DNA of 64,000 bases from Gonocerus acuteangulatus (GCA_946811695.1 OX328123.1:17977610-18041609); one strand, 5' to 3'; shown: positions 45,899-57,469, counted from the stretch's first letter. A program made the numbers and translations. The notes: generated by a model not told the origin, from the letters alone.

Positions 45899-46119
45899 GA
45901 GATCTTTGGAGGCCCGGTGGCCGTGTGCGTTAAGGCGTGAGCATTTAACACTCCGTGCCAAAGGGTCGTGGGTTCGATTCCCACTAGGGTTGGTGGCTTT
46001 TATTTAGAAAAAAGAAAAGGCATCAGCCCTATCCTAGCTAGAACAGGGTGGTGCCCTACAGATAACCCGTCCTAAAATTCGTAGCTAATAATAAATGGAC
46101 GTTAAAATTTAATAATAAT
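45899..46119 (+). mobile_element. SINE-B, full-length copy with 12-bp target-site duplication
   Basis: The head runs GGCCCGGTGGCCGTGTG with box A-like and box B (GGTTCGATTCCC) elements for RNA polymerase III, then the body (GGCATCAGCCCTATCC, GATAACCCGTCCTAAAATTC) and a (TAA)n tail. AATCTCAACTCT flanks it at 45887-45898 and 46120-46131. This is the best reference copy of the family in the window. Confidence 0.9.
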
Positions 46120-46313
46120 AATCTCAACTCTTGTTACTCCATCTCATTTCTGAAGAATTCTCATTTATTTAACTGAAGAAGAAATTTACAGAACATTGTC
46201 CAATGACTAGTAATAGACTTTTAATACAACAATAACAGCATTCAACGACAATAAGGTTTCAAAATGTGCTCTTCATTTGTATAATCATTTTTGTCTATTA
46301 CTATTATATATTC

Positions 46314-46768
46314 TACTAGCTGTTACCCAGTGTGCCATGCTACACCTACTTTCTGTCTATGACTCTCCCCGTATCAAGATCTACTTGATACCTAGGTGTC
46401 TATACCCAGTTACGAAAATCGGTCAAACGATGTGAATTTGTTTTAGTTCATAATGTTAACGGCAGAGGACAGCACAACGGCACTTCATCTAACAGCCGAC
46501 AGAGACCAGTAGTAGTCGATTCAAAATGGCTGTCACAATCTGAATGGTTCAGAGTAGCCAATTTTTCTTAAACAAAACTTTTGACCTTTTGACCAAATTT
46601 TGAAATTTGACTATTTTGTCCTAGCGTAGGAGATTTCTCGTATCAAGACCTACCTGCGTGCCAAGGTTGGTCAATATCGGTCAAACGGTGTAGATTTGTG
46701 TAAGGAACAAACAAATAAATAAATAAACAGAAAAACAGACAGACACGTGATTTTTATATATATACAGA
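46314..46768 (+). repeat. Family-E repeat, long type, copy 1
   Basis: Starts ACTAGCTGTTACCCAGTGTG and ends GACAGACACGTGATTTTTAT; about 455 bp almost identical to 50712-51165. No protein. Confidence 0.85.
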
Positions 46769-46950
46769 TTTTTTTCTCATTTGATAAACCTATATGTAAT
46801 AATACCCATATATTTCAATATGATTTAACAGTAGTAGTTTCACTATATATTATTTTTTTATGAAAAATAGTCCAAAATATTTTTACTTTTAGGTTACAGG
46901 TATATTTTTCATACTATCAAGTATTCAAATTGACTTATTTAGGTCGATTC

Positions 46951-47196
46951 GTAGTAGTGATGATGGGCCATTCTCGAAAGATAATCGATTCGAACCGAAA
47001 TGAAATACGAATTTCGTAGGTAATTGTAAATAATCGTGAAATTGACCCATATCGAAGATTGATCCGTATCAAAAATCTATCTATATCGTAGATCGATTTT
47101 CTGAGCCTACAAGATCGATCCTTTTAATCGATCTGCCCTCGTCCATCTTTTCGTTTCGATTCTAATCGATTGATATTCGAGAATCGCCCATCACTA
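46951..47196. mobile_element. TAGTGATGGGC MITE
   Basis: Left TAGTGATGATGGGCCATTCT and right ATTCGAGAATCGCCCATCAC, CTA are inverted; the interior is rich in ATCGAT. The end sequence is hAT-like, but no matching 8-bp TSD is visible. Confidence 0.65.
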
Positions 47197-48035
47197 TCTC
47201 AGCTGATAGGTAATATCACTAGAAAAGGCACCTACTTGACATTTGACTATGTGATTGAACATTTAATAACACTCAGATTGACACCTACTGGCCATATGAT
47301 TAACCTAATGGCAATAATTATTTAGGAAATGTTTTATGGCCTAAGCTGTGATGACATTATTATCAAAATAAATAAATGTATTCCCAAAGCCGAAGTGATC
47401 CTAATCTCGGGCAATGAAATTCATTGCAGTTTTCGAAAATAATTTCGCCAACAAGGGCGAAATGGGAAAAATAAATCTCTAAAAGGGACTACAATCGACA
47501 AAAAGTTTTGAGAAGAAAAATTCATCGTATTTGGAACAAAACGAAAGGATGTTAGCTTGTTAACAAAGAGCTTTAATAAAAACCAATCAGAACATTTCTT
47601 CGTTACCAATCAAACAAAAAAAAAATCGATTTACGCCTTTATTCGAAGGTGCATAGAATAAAGCATAAACCAGAGTAGCGGAAATGCTGACAGGAATGAA
47701 AAGGCTTTGTCCAATATTCAAGCCAGTTCAGCGATTTTTAAACCTGTAAAAGTACTTCTTTAATTAAAGGAATCATTTCTTTGTATTTCCAATTATCCTT
47801 TGACTCCGGCCACTTTCTTTGCGGCTTTGTTTCCAACCATGGCGTGTTCCTTTTTTGATCCATTCATTTATATTTTTTCTTCATTAGTATAGAAAGCTTT
47901 AAAATGATCAAGTACTAAATAAAACCTTTATATATCCATTCAGAATAAAAATGTAATAAATACTCCTGACTGTAAAAAAATATTTTAATAATTGAAAACT
48001 AATCTAGAAATGTTCAAAATATTTTATACGTAATA
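47197..48035. other. No gene recognised
   Basis: AT-rich spacer before the LINE fragment at 48036; the 62-codon minus frame at 47421-47609 lacks motifs. Confidence 0.45.
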
Positions 48036-48620
48036 GAATCAAGTTACCTACCTAGGACTTACCCTTGACAAACGACTTACCTAGAGCCAACACATACAAA
48101 AGAAAAGACAGGAAACAAACAGACGTTTTAGACTACTAACCAGACTACTAGATTCTCGCTCCAAATTATCTTTACAGAACAAGAGACGGATATACACTAC
48201 TATACTTCAACCCACCTGGACGTATGGCTTGGAAGTTTGGGGGTGTGCCAAGCGATCCAATATCCTCAGAATACAAACCCTCCAATCCAAAATCCTCCGT
48301 AAAATAGTCAATGCTCCATTCTATGTCTCGAACTTCACTATCCATAACGACCTAGAAATCCCCTTTGTCCAAACCCTATCCAAAACCCGATACCTTAACT
48401 TCCACTCCCGTTTGCCTGGTCACGACAATCCCCAAATCAATAAGTTATCCTCATCCACCATTCCCGGTAACCCTCACCGTCGCCTTAAGCGCAAATGGCT
48501 TAGAGACCTATTGTAAACTAAGCTTGTAAAATGTAAACATTACAAATGTAAATATTGTAAATAGCCATACAAAAACAAAATGTAAATACCTGTGTAAATT
48601 CCTAGCTAATAGGTTTTGGC
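48036..48620 (+). pseudogene. Jockey-type LINE, 3' end of ORF2 plus 3' UTR
   Basis: YLGLTLDKRLT*SQHIQKKR (one stop), then RIYTTILQPTWTYGLEVWGC, RIQTLQSKILRKIVNAPFYV and NDLEIPFVQ are the thumb/C-terminal blocks of Jockey-clade RT. Coding ends at 48516; the following ~100 bp with repeated TGTAAATATTGTAAATA looks like its 3' UTR. 5'-truncated, as usual for LINE copies. Confidence 0.88.
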
Positions 48621-48763
48621 CACTTGGCTTTTTTTTTTTTTCCTACCGATACATCATGACTCTATTTCATGAACAAAAGAATTATAAAAAATACTTTATG
48701 TATTGTATAATTTTCAAATAAAGATATATATAAAAAAAATATGCAATAGAATAAAAAGTATAC

Positions 48764-49040
48764 CTAGAACTTTTACTGGGCGTGGTTGGCTCTGTCCTAA
48801 AGTACTTGACTAATAAGCTGCAGGACCTGAGTCCAAATCTCGAGCCACTAAAGGTCTTATCTTCTAGTGTCATCGTTTTTGGGTTGGAATCGGGGCCCCA
48901 GACTCATTAATGGATACCTGCAAAGAAGAAAATTAGACGTCCGGAGCATAGTACTGCCCACACCATCTCCTAAGTGTGCCTTGTGGCCAAGAATTAGATA
49001 CCTCTGCAGTATTTTCCCCACTTCTGGCGTTTTACGAGAC
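48764..49040 (+). mobile_element. SINE-C copy (plus strand, diverged)
   Basis: GTTGGCTCTGTCCTAAAGTA, TTGACTAATAAGCTGCAGGA and CTTCTAGTGTCATCG line up with the SINE-C copy at 36757. The downstream body (GCAGTACTATGCTCC equivalents) is shared only partly. Confidence 0.65.
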
Positions 49041-49309
49041 ATTTAATATGTACACTTATACATAAAACGCGCTTTACCACGGCTGATAGTAGTTTTTATA
49101 TTGCGTTAAATAAGGTACGATCAAAATTAACGCTACTACATAATTTTGTACAGCTCATTATTGCACGGACTTTAAAGTTACCCAGGAAACACCATCTGGA
49201 GGTATCCGTGTTTTTTTCCGTTGGGGTGTAACAAAAAAAATACAATAATCACCTACATAAAAAGTTAGGTGAACAGAGACAAATACGCGTTAAAAAGAAT
49301 AAAACTAAC
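49041..49309. other. No gene recognised
   Basis: AT-rich spacer between SINE-C and an F2 fragment. Confidence 0.4.
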
Positions 49310-49930
49310 AACTTTGAAGTTTTAAGCACTTATCTCTTCGATTGGCATTGCACCACCGAACAATAAAACAGAATCTTTTTTGTAGAGAATTTAGTAACCT
49401 TTCGAATAGCCGCCTTCCACTTACTACGATTTCCCAACCGTTTTCGAGATATTTTAGAAAATATACTGACATCCGAAAACAATGTATCACCATTAAAACA
49501 TTTATTTTTTTTCCATATACTTCTTACCTCCAAACGATACCAAAGTTTAAATATCTTAGGTTAGATGAATGCCAAATACCTGGTACAAGTTTCAAGTGAA
49601 CCAATCATCGTTTCTGAATACCCAAAAAGAAAATTAGTTTGGAAAAGTATTTCTATCAATTTTTCTCGTATACGGTTACAGAAATCGCTTTAAAAATTGT
49701 TTCATTCGTTTTCCCACGTTAAGGAACCTATATAACGAGTACCTGCAAGCATATGGGCTCGAAAATGTAAGCGTTCCGATTTTTTTGGCCCACATTTTGC
49801 TCCAAAAACCACGTTCCAGTAAACGGATTCAGCTGGTTAATGAACTTGACCTTTTAAATGAGAAGAAAGATTTTTGAACCAAATGTCATCAAAATCGAAC
49901 CATTTTTGAGTCGATGAGGAACTTCTTAAT
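49310..49930 (-). mobile_element. F2 interior fragment
   Basis: GAAGTTTTAAGCACTTATCT, CCCAACCGTTTTCGAGATAT and CATCAAAATCGAACCATT correspond to 33150-33740 of the long F2 copy. No termini. Confidence 0.7.
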
Positions 49931-50292
49931 TATTCAAACCCCCCTAAAAGTACTTAAACATTTAAATATCAAAGAAACCTTTTTTTAGTGAGTGCAAAAT
50001 TTCAACATTTTGTATCAAGTGGTTCGGGATATTATTACCTCGGATGGACCATCACCAGGGCGTAAACTCATTGAGGGACAAAATCACAGTTTACTTCTAG
50101 TAATTCAAGGTCTGCCATCATAGTTGAAATTAACCTCAATTAAAAATAATACCATGAAATAGATACAGTACAGTAACAGCTGTTTTGTTATTGTCCGAGC
50201 AACGCATGCTGCCTAGGCTTGCATGCTCTAACCAACTAAAATTTTAAACCCCTCTAAAAATACTTAAAAATTCGAATATAAAAAAATCCTTT

Positions 50293-50544
50293 TGTCATAC
50301 CTGTCGGTGGAGACCGTCGTCACTGGCATCTGTGCGAGTACTGTGGGCGAGCGCTTTCGACGTAAATACGTCATTATCAAGCCACTGTTAAGTTAGTACT
50401 GAACTGTGTTTGTAGTGTCAGAGTATTTATACAGGGTGGAGTACGTAACAGTGGCTTGATAATGACGTATTTACGTCGAAAGCGCTCGCCCACAGTACTC
50501 GCACAGATGCCAGTGACGACGGTCTCCACCGACAGGTATGACAA
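50293..50544. repeat. 252-bp perfect-arm palindrome with hammerhead-like arms
   Basis: TTGTCATACCTGTCGGTGGA at the left pairs with TCCACCGACAGGTATGACAA at the right; arms of ~98 bp look identical, with a ~55-bp loop. Each arm contains the motif listed at 50451, once per strand. Confidence 0.93.
50451..50493 (+). ncRNA. Hammerhead-ribozyme-like motif, locus 3 (mirrored at 50343-50385, -)
   Basis: Stem I GTGGC (50451-50455) with GCC-(C)-AC (50488-50493); core TTGATAA (50456-50462); one extra T; stem II GACGT/ACGTC with loop ATTT (50464-50477); GAA 50478-50480; stem III AG/CT around CG; C at 50487 as cleavage-site H. Relative to CUGANGA, C3 is U and G8 is A, which keeps the 3-8 pair as U-A. Its activity is doubtful because C3-G8 is nearly invariant. 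Confidence 0.45.
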
Positions 50545-50711
50545 CAGTATATTTACTGGCGGACCTAACCCCTTAGATTATTTAAAAAATCCTTTGTTAG
50601 CGAGTGTCTACATTCTAAAGTGAGTGTCCATGCATAATTTCAAAATTTTCTGTCGAGTGATTTGGGCTGGGCGATGATAGGTCAGTGAGTGGTATTTGAC
50701 AAATATATAGT

Positions 50712-51165
50712 AGACTAGCTGTTACCCAGTGTGTCATGCTACACCTTCTTTCTGTCTATGACTCTCCCCGTATCAAGATCTACTTGATACCTAGTTGTTT
50801 ATACCCAGTTACGAAAATCGGTCAAACGATGTGAATTTGTTTTAGTTCATAATGATACCGGCAGAGGCCAGCACAACAGCACTTCATCTAACAGCCGATA
50901 GAGGCCAATAGTAGTCGATTCATAATGGCCGTCACAATCTGAATGGTTCAGTATAGCCAATTTTTCTTGAACAAATCTTTTGACCTTTTGACCAAATTTT
51001 GAAATTTTACTATTTTGACCAAGCCTAGGAGATTTCTCGTATCATCATGAACTACCTGTATGCCAAGTTTGGTCAATATCGGTCAAACGGTGTAGATTTC
51101 AATAAGGAACAAACAAATAAATAAATAAACAGAAAAACAGACAGACACGTGATTTATATATATAT
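50712..51165 (+). repeat. Family-E repeat, long type, copy 2
   Basis: Near-identical to 46314-46768 (CTAGCTGTTACCCAGTGTGT ... GACAGACACGTGATTTATAT), followed by (TA)n and an F1 fragment. Confidence 0.85.
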
Positions 51166-51360
51166 ATATATAGATAGATGTGCTCCTCCGCCATTTTATT
51201 TTGGCTCGAAACTTGGGATATAGCATTCCTCTAGCAAACGATGGAACGAGGTAGTTAACCAGAAAAATCGGTGCATTACTTATTTTCCAAAACCGGGAGT
51301 AATTGTTGTTATATCGCAACGAAACTCGGTATACGTCGACCTGGTCCGATAAAACCTAGT
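51166..51360 (+). mobile_element. F1 interior fragment
   Basis: GGGATATAGCATTCCTCTAG, AACGATGGAACGAGG and CGCAACGAAACTCGGTATAC match F1 interiors; no termini. Confidence 0.65.
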
Positions 51361-51615
51361 ACGTAAAATAATAATTAAAAAAAATGTTGTTGTTTTACTA
51401 ATGAAATATTTATTTATAACAATAAATTGGTACAATGGCCCTCCTATACTGAGGAACATAAAAAATCAATGAAGACAAATAATTTTAAATTTAATATATT
51501 AAGAATTATAGTAATTTAAGTTGATTATAAGATTTGTAAGAACAAAAATCACAAATAGAATTTTGATCATGTTCCTCTGCATTGCTAAAGGCTTTATGTG
51601 CCCATCCTTTAAAGT

Positions 51616-51745
51616 TGAGAAATTTGGTACAAAAATACTTTAAAAGGTCTAAATTAAAAGCCAAGTTCGTTAATCCAACCCGAACACTGCTTTATGGGCG
51701 AAATTCGCGCGACAGAAAACGTTGTGTCTAGGCTTTCGTTAGTAG
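51616..51745 (+). mobile_element. F2 interior scrap
   Basis: GAGAAATTTGGTACAAAAAT and TTTATGGGCGAAATTCGCGC match 34355-34460. Confidence 0.6.
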
Positions 51746-51752
51746 GCTTCCA

Positions 51753-51920
51753 GGTAGTGAGGGGCGGTTCTCGAATATGAATCGATCTTTAGAATCGATT
51801 TGAATCGAAATGAAAAGATCTATCTAGAAAAAAATCGACAAGTTCAGATCGATCTACGGTATGGATGTATCTTCGGTTTGGATTTATCTTCGATATGATT
51901 TGATCCTCGATATGTTATTA
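51753..51920. mobile_element. TAGTGATGGGC MITE, left part
   Basis: TAGTGAGGGGCGGTTCTCGA and ATCGATTTGAATCGAAATGA match the 46951 element; the right end is missing. Confidence 0.6.
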
Positions 51921-52123
51921 TGAACTAAGGTTATTAGAACACAATTTTTGATTTTTTTTATTATTTTGATACACCATTCTTCATTCTTATAATGAAGAAG
52001 AATGAATATAAGTAAGTTGAGAGGAGATCGTTAACCGTGGATGACTCAAGGTAGGGATTGTCGGGGTTCGGTCACTGCTTCTTAATAAAACTACATTTTG
52101 CCGTGAAAATAGGTTTTATTGTT

Positions 52124-52162
52124 GCCGACGTTTCGGCTTGAACTTCAAGACTTCATCAGGGC
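52124..52162 (-). ncRNA. Hammerhead-like motif, locus 4 (partner at 53348 degraded)
   Basis: Minus strand: stem I GCC/GGC, core CTGATGA (52159-52153), extra A, stem II GTCTTGA/TCAAGCC with one mismatch, GAA, then ACGT directly before C and GGC. Stem III has no loop, so it could only pair between two molecules (ACGT is self-complementary). The plus-strand relative at 53348-53380 keeps the core but lacks the GTCGGC bearing the cleavage site and stem I partner. Confidence 0.5.
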
Positions 52163-52195
52163 TTTAAAAATAAGTAGGACGGATTTAATACTAAA

Positions 52196-52250
<55 letters not shown>

Positions 52251-52303
52251 ACTACAGGAGACGGGATAAAGTCAGGGGTTCATTTATGCGGTAAGAATCT
52301 GGA

Positions 52304-52560
52304 GTGACAGATATAGGCCTGCATATAAAGAAAATTAAGTGGAAATGGGCTGGTCATCTTGCCAGATTGCAGGATAGCAGGTGGACCCTGAAGGCTATGG
52401 AATGGATTCCGCTTAACTTAAGGTGGAGACGAGGAAGACCATGTAGGCGTTGGAGTGATGTCTTTAAGTCCGTTGCTGGTTCGGATTGGATGAACGTTGC
52501 CAGGAACAAAGACAAATGGAAAGCAGTGTTGGAAGAAACAGGGAACTCCACTTCCTAGTT
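52304..52560 (+). pseudogene. LINE (RTE-like) ORF2 C-terminal fragment
   Basis: IKKIKWKWAGHLARLQDSRW, RRGRPCRRWSDVFKSVAGSD and WMNVARNKDKWKAVLEE are the C-terminal tail of RTE-type endonuclease/RT LINEs, ending at a TAG at 52556-52558. A 3' tail with a 31-nt T-run (about 52712-52742) follows. Confidence 0.85.
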
Positions 52561-52709
52561 GGGTTGGTCGCCAGGGAAGTTAGACCATTACCCCCATCAT
52601 GGGGAGGCCTGCATGAGAAACATGTATTTGTAAATATTGTAAATAGTAATTTAAAAAGAAATGAATTTAAATTTTTATTACTTTTTATTTTGGTTATTTT
52701 TTTGGAAAT

Positions 52710-52743
<34 letters not shown>

Positions 52744-53260
52744 TATTGTTCCTCTTATGCAATAAAGGCTTTATTTATTTATTTATTTATATATACACAC
52801 ATGTACATATGTATATGCCTACATACACATACATATATACATACATACATATGTGGAAAAAAAACAAAAACATAATATACAGCTAGAAGAACAAAGTGCT
52901 CTAGTAGTGCTTAGATTATTAGGAGAACAGGTATAAGAATAAAAGATAATAAAAATAACAAATATATATATAAAAATAACAAGCTGGGCTTACCGATGGG
53001 AAGATTGAGAACTATACCTCACAGATATTAATTGTCAGAAATGATCCCGCATCTGTGAGGTATAGTTCTCAATCTTCCCATCGGTAAGCCCATCTTATTA
53101 TTTTTATATCTGCTCTAATGTAATCTGTTATTCTTATACCTGTTCTCCTAATAATCTAAGCACTACTACAGCACATTGTTCTTCTAGCTGTATATTATGT
53201 GTTTTTTTTTCCACATATGTATGTGCATGTATGTATGTAGGCATATATATATATATGTAC

Positions 53261-53317
<57 letters not shown>

Positions 53318-53460
53318 AGTATTAAATCCGTCCTACTTGTTTTTACAGCCCTGATGAAGGCTTGAAGTTCAAGTCGAAACAATAAAACCATTTTCACGAT
53401 AAAATGTAGTTTTATTAAGAAGCAGTGACTGAACCCCGACAATCCCTACCTTGAATATAA

Positions 53461-53857
53461 TTAAGGTTTAATAAAATTCTAGTTAAGTTGGTGAAATCGG
53501 TGGCTGTGGATTTCGAAGGTAGATTTTATTTTTTTAAATAAGTATTCATATGCTCCATCACAATATAATAAACAGGATGTTTATATACTAATATATTGTA
53601 TACCGTTATACTGTCTTTGATGTAATTTTTAAGTCTTTATTTTAGAAAAGTTCAAAATTAGAAATTATTAAATTAAGAAAATAAAATTAGGTAAACATAG
53701 TTTATGGAGGAAATGAACCGTTTAAGAGTTTTTTTGTTTGTTTTTTTTTAATAAAGAATCCTACTTGTTTGAACATTTTAGGAGTTTAAGGACCCAATAG
53801 AACAATTGTGTTTTTTTTTTTTTTTGGCGCTTTGATCTGCATCCTGAACTTTTGTAT
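53461..53857. other. No gene recognised
   Basis: AT-rich spacer with short T-runs. Confidence 0.4.
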
Positions 53858-53865
53858 GGTTGTAG

Positions 53866-54121
53866 CATGGGCGTATATAAGGCCCCCCGAAATTTTGATT
53901 TGAGGTTAAAAACTTGTCGTAAAACCCTTAAAAATAAATTAAATAAGATCACTTAGTTCATTCAAAATATTTTATTTTATGTGTAATAGCGTTTTAGTTG
54001 CCTAAAACTATTCCAAGCGCTAAATTTTTAGTATTCCATACCTCGGAAATGGTTTCAGCCCCCCCCCCCCCCCCGAAATTTTCCCAGCCCCTCCCGAAAT
54101 TATTTTCTATATACGCCCATG
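53866..54121. mobile_element. hAT-like MITE, CATGGGCGTATATA family, copy 4
   Basis: 256 bp; exact GGTTGTAG at 53858-53865 and 54122-54129. A ~15-nt C-run at 54060-54074 differs in length from other copies, the GGCTGAGGGGG part of the left end is deleted. Confidence 0.93.
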
Positions 54122-55150
54122 GGTTGTAGTCTACAAATTTACATATATGATAAGGTGACAGACTACAAATATTTGTAAACAAAAAGCTATCATCATAGAG
54201 ATTTAATCTGTCTTCCTATTATGAAAGAGAACTTGAAGACCATCTAATTTTCTACTTTCATCTTAGCAATGGAGAAAAATTACCGTTTGTTAACAAAAGT
54301 GCACCTAATTTGGATCTCTCAGAGGAGGGAAATTTTTTAATACACACATTCCCTAAACATTAAAGATAAAGAAAAAAAAGGCCGTCATGCAGGAGCTGCA
54401 TAACTAAGCACTTTCCTCAGAATTATGTACTGTCAAGTGCATTCCTGAATAATTTGCTAAAAATAACATATATATGGATAAATAAAATAATATAGATAAA
54501 TAAAATAAAAACATAAATTGTTCTACTCTTTTGCATTTTTTATGAGCACCTGTTTCAATTATTAATTTTGTAATTAATTTCCTTCCAGAGTTTTGTGTAT
54601 GCGTGGTACTACACTATGTAATAAATACACAAAGCTTTACATATTCATCTATTGATCTTGATGAGTTTAGCGAACCTACGTTTGGCGGGAGAATTCAATT
54701 CAAACATAGTACAAAGTAACACCACCCCCCCTTTCCAATAGGCCGATTTAGTTCATTTTTACAACACTTCTTTCTTAGTAGATAGCCTGTTGTAAACAAT
54801 TTCGTTACAATACAACAGAAATTACGACCAGTATAAGGAAATTAGTAATTTTTGTCCGGGGTAAACCCCCCCCCCCCCCTCCTTCTAGTCAACCGATTTA
54901 GTATATTTTTATAACAAATTTTTCTCTTCAGTTGACCACAACGAATACCGAGTTTTGTTGAAATATAACAAAAATTATGGCTGGTATTGGCAAATAACTA
55001 CTTTGGCTCCGGAGTAAATCCCCCCTCTAGATGGACCGATTTTGTTTGTCAGCGAACTCGTTCAATCGTTTGATGGGAGAATACTATATACCAAGTTTTG
55101 TGCCGAAAAAACAAAAACTCTGGTCTGTATCGTGCTAACGGATACATATA

Positions 55151-55207
<57 letters not shown>

Positions 55208-55255
55208 TTTTTTGTTTTTTTTTATTGATGTTTTCCGGTAGTGGGGTTACTTAAT

Positions 55256-55357
55256 TCCAGAGGGTGAAACAAAATTCAGTCTTCCCACAAATTTTCTTTA
55301 TTTTGCACTAGGCCTTTCAAGACAAATGTGCCAAGACTGAATTTTGTTTCACCCTCT

Positions 55358-55361
<4 letters not shown>
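55256..55361. repeat. Small inverted repeat between (TA)n tracts
   Basis: CCAGAGGGTGAAACAAAATT and its complement (arms ~27 bp) enclose ~50 bp with GGCCTTTCAAGAC. Confidence 0.85.
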
Positions 55362-55427
<66 letters not shown>

Positions 55428-55430
<3 letters not shown>

Positions 55431-57316
55431 GGTGCCCCGTAAATGTCTAGTCATATTGTGAGGGGTGATAGAGGACCCTTAGGGGAACAAAAAATGTTCT
55501 ATGACGGTTTCCCGAATTCTCGCCCATAAGGGAGAAAACGTCGTTTTATTGTTTTTTCGAGACAAACGTGGTTTTTAGAAGAGTAATCGTTGTAGCTCCG
55601 TCCCAGGTAGTACTACTAGAAAGGGAGTGAAACCAATCGAAAGCTGAGTAAATTTACTATAAGACTAGTTCGAAGTAAACGTAAAAATGAATGAATGTAA
55701 GTATGTATATCCTACCAAAAGAAAGCTATACTAAATTTCCTGACATTTTATTGATATTTCATTCAAGCGTTACTCCTCAATGGGCAGGATCTGAGATTTC
55801 CGGGTTTCAGAAAAACTTCTACATTTAACCAGCTTTCCATTCATGTATCACAACCCTGTGTTATTGAAGTATTTGAACGGTTTAAGAACAAAAGTTTTAA
55901 GAAAAACATGGATCTGTGAAAAGAAAATTATATTTTTTTCTTCAGTTTATTCAAAGAGCTGAAGAGAAATATTTATTTTTATAAATGTTTACATAAATAT
56001 TTAATTAAAACACAAATGAAAAAATTATCCTAAAACAGTAAATAAATAAAATACACTTTTATTTTGAATTTATTAATTACAGTAACTAATACTGGGTCCA
56101 GGAGGTGGCCATTAATGAACCCCAACCATACATTAACCTCAAAAATTACTATTTTTGGGGGTCTCCCGTGGTCTAATGGCTAGCGCCTTGGATTCATAAG
56201 CGGGAGATGGTGGGTTTGATTCCTAACCTCCGGCAGGAATTTTATCATCCCACGGCACGCTGGTAAAATTCCTGGCTGCACCCTGGATGTCGGCGCTAAT
56301 GACCTAGATGTAGATGCGCCGTAAAAAAAAAAAAATTACTATTTTTACCTAGATCACGCATTTGTACACATTTTTACAGGTAATTTATATTTAGAAAACA
56401 AATGCTTTACCTTGAATTAATACTGATGGCTACGCTTGTGAAACTCACTGGGATTCTCGTGAGCCCATGCGTTTTTGTTGTGGTAATTAAAAATTCTATC
56501 CCTCATAAATAAGAATTACATAGTCCTGTAAAAATGTGTTCAAATGCGTGATATAGGTAAAAATAATAATTTTTGAGGTTAATGTATGGTTGGGGTTCCA
56601 TAATGGCCGCCTCCTGGACCCAGTATTAGTCACCTGAATTAATAAATTCAAAATAAATGTGTATTTTATTTATTTACTGTTTTAGGATTTTTTTCATATT
56701 CGTGGAAGTAATTTTTTTTTATTGTTATAAGTAAATATTTACTTAATATTTATGTAAATATTTATAAAAATAAATATTTCTCTTCAGCTTTTGGAATTAA
56801 TTGAAGAAAAGAAATTAATTTTCTTTTCACAGATCCATGTTTTTTTTTAAAACTTTTGTTCTTAAACCGTTCAAATACTACAATAACACAGGGTTGTGAT
56901 ACATGAAGGGAACGCTGGTTAAATGAGGAAGTTTTTCTGAAACCCAAAAATCTCAGATCCTGCCCTTTGAGGAGTAACGCTGGAAAGAAATATCAATAAA
57001 ATGTCAGGAAATTTAGAATAGCTTTCTTTTGGTAAGATATACATACTTACATTCATTCATTCTTATGTTTACTCCCAACTAGTCTTATAGTAAATTTACT
57101 CAGCTTTCGATTGGTTTAACTCCCTTTCTAGTAGTACTACCTGGGACGGAGCTACAACAATTATTCTTCTAAAAACCACGTTTGTCTCGAAAAAATAATA
57201 AAACGACGTTTTCTCCCTTATGGGCAAGAATTCGGGAAATTGTCATAGAACATTTTTTGTTCCTCTAAGGGTCCTCTATCACCCCTCACAATATGACTAG
57301 ACATTTACGGGACACC

Positions 57317-57319
<3 letters not shown>
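55428..57319. mobile_element. 1.9-kb foldback element in (TA)n, holding a SINE
   Basis: CAGGGTGCCCCGTAAATG at the left and CATTTACGGGACACCCTG at the right begin ~850-bp arms that stay similar nearly to the centre (loop about 56375-56525). It lies between TATA on both sides, fitting a TA target. The ends recall mariner-like MITEs. Frames such as 56762-56947 are arm sequence, not genes. Confidence 0.9.
56158..56334 (+). mobile_element. SINE-A copy inside a foldback arm, 12-bp TSD
   Basis: Complete head, body and a short A tail. ATTACTATTTTT flanks it at 56146-56157 and 56335-56346. The opposite arm of the surrounding palindrome shows the equivalent site without the SINE (about 56545-56570), so the insertion came after the foldback formed. 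Confidence 0.93.
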
Positions 57320-57350
<31 letters not shown>

Positions 57351-57469
57351 TTGAACGGGGGTAATTTTCGGTGTCTAATAGGTAGGATTGATAAAGATTT
57401 GAAGAAATTTTTCAAAAATTCCGTCATGAGAACAACCTCAATAGCTATTTTCCTTCGGAGGAAAGTGCT

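Larger units (their letters stand above)
52081..53460. mobile_element. Inverted pair of Penelope-type ends with nested repeats
   Basis: 52081-52195 (minus) and 53320-53460 (plus) are inverted copies of one 3' end: CCCTGATGAAG, GAAAC, AATAAAACC, TTTTATTAAGAAGCAGTGAC. Each adjoins (TA)n. Inside, 52870-52945 pairs with 53120-53195, and 52981-53032 pairs with 53044-53095 around a short loop. A LINE fragment at 52304 sits in one arm only. Confidence 0.82.
54378..57469 (-). mobile_element. F1 element (minus strand) enlarged by nested insertions
   Basis: The left edge shows GGCCGTCATGCAGGAGCTGC and GCACTTTCCTC; the right edge (57346-57469) shows AACGGGGGTAATTTTCGG and CCTTCGGAGGAAAGTGCT, the opposite F1 end. 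Removing 55203-57330 would leave an F1 of normal size around one (TA)n. Flanks are T-rich (TTTT on the minus strand). Confidence 0.85.
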
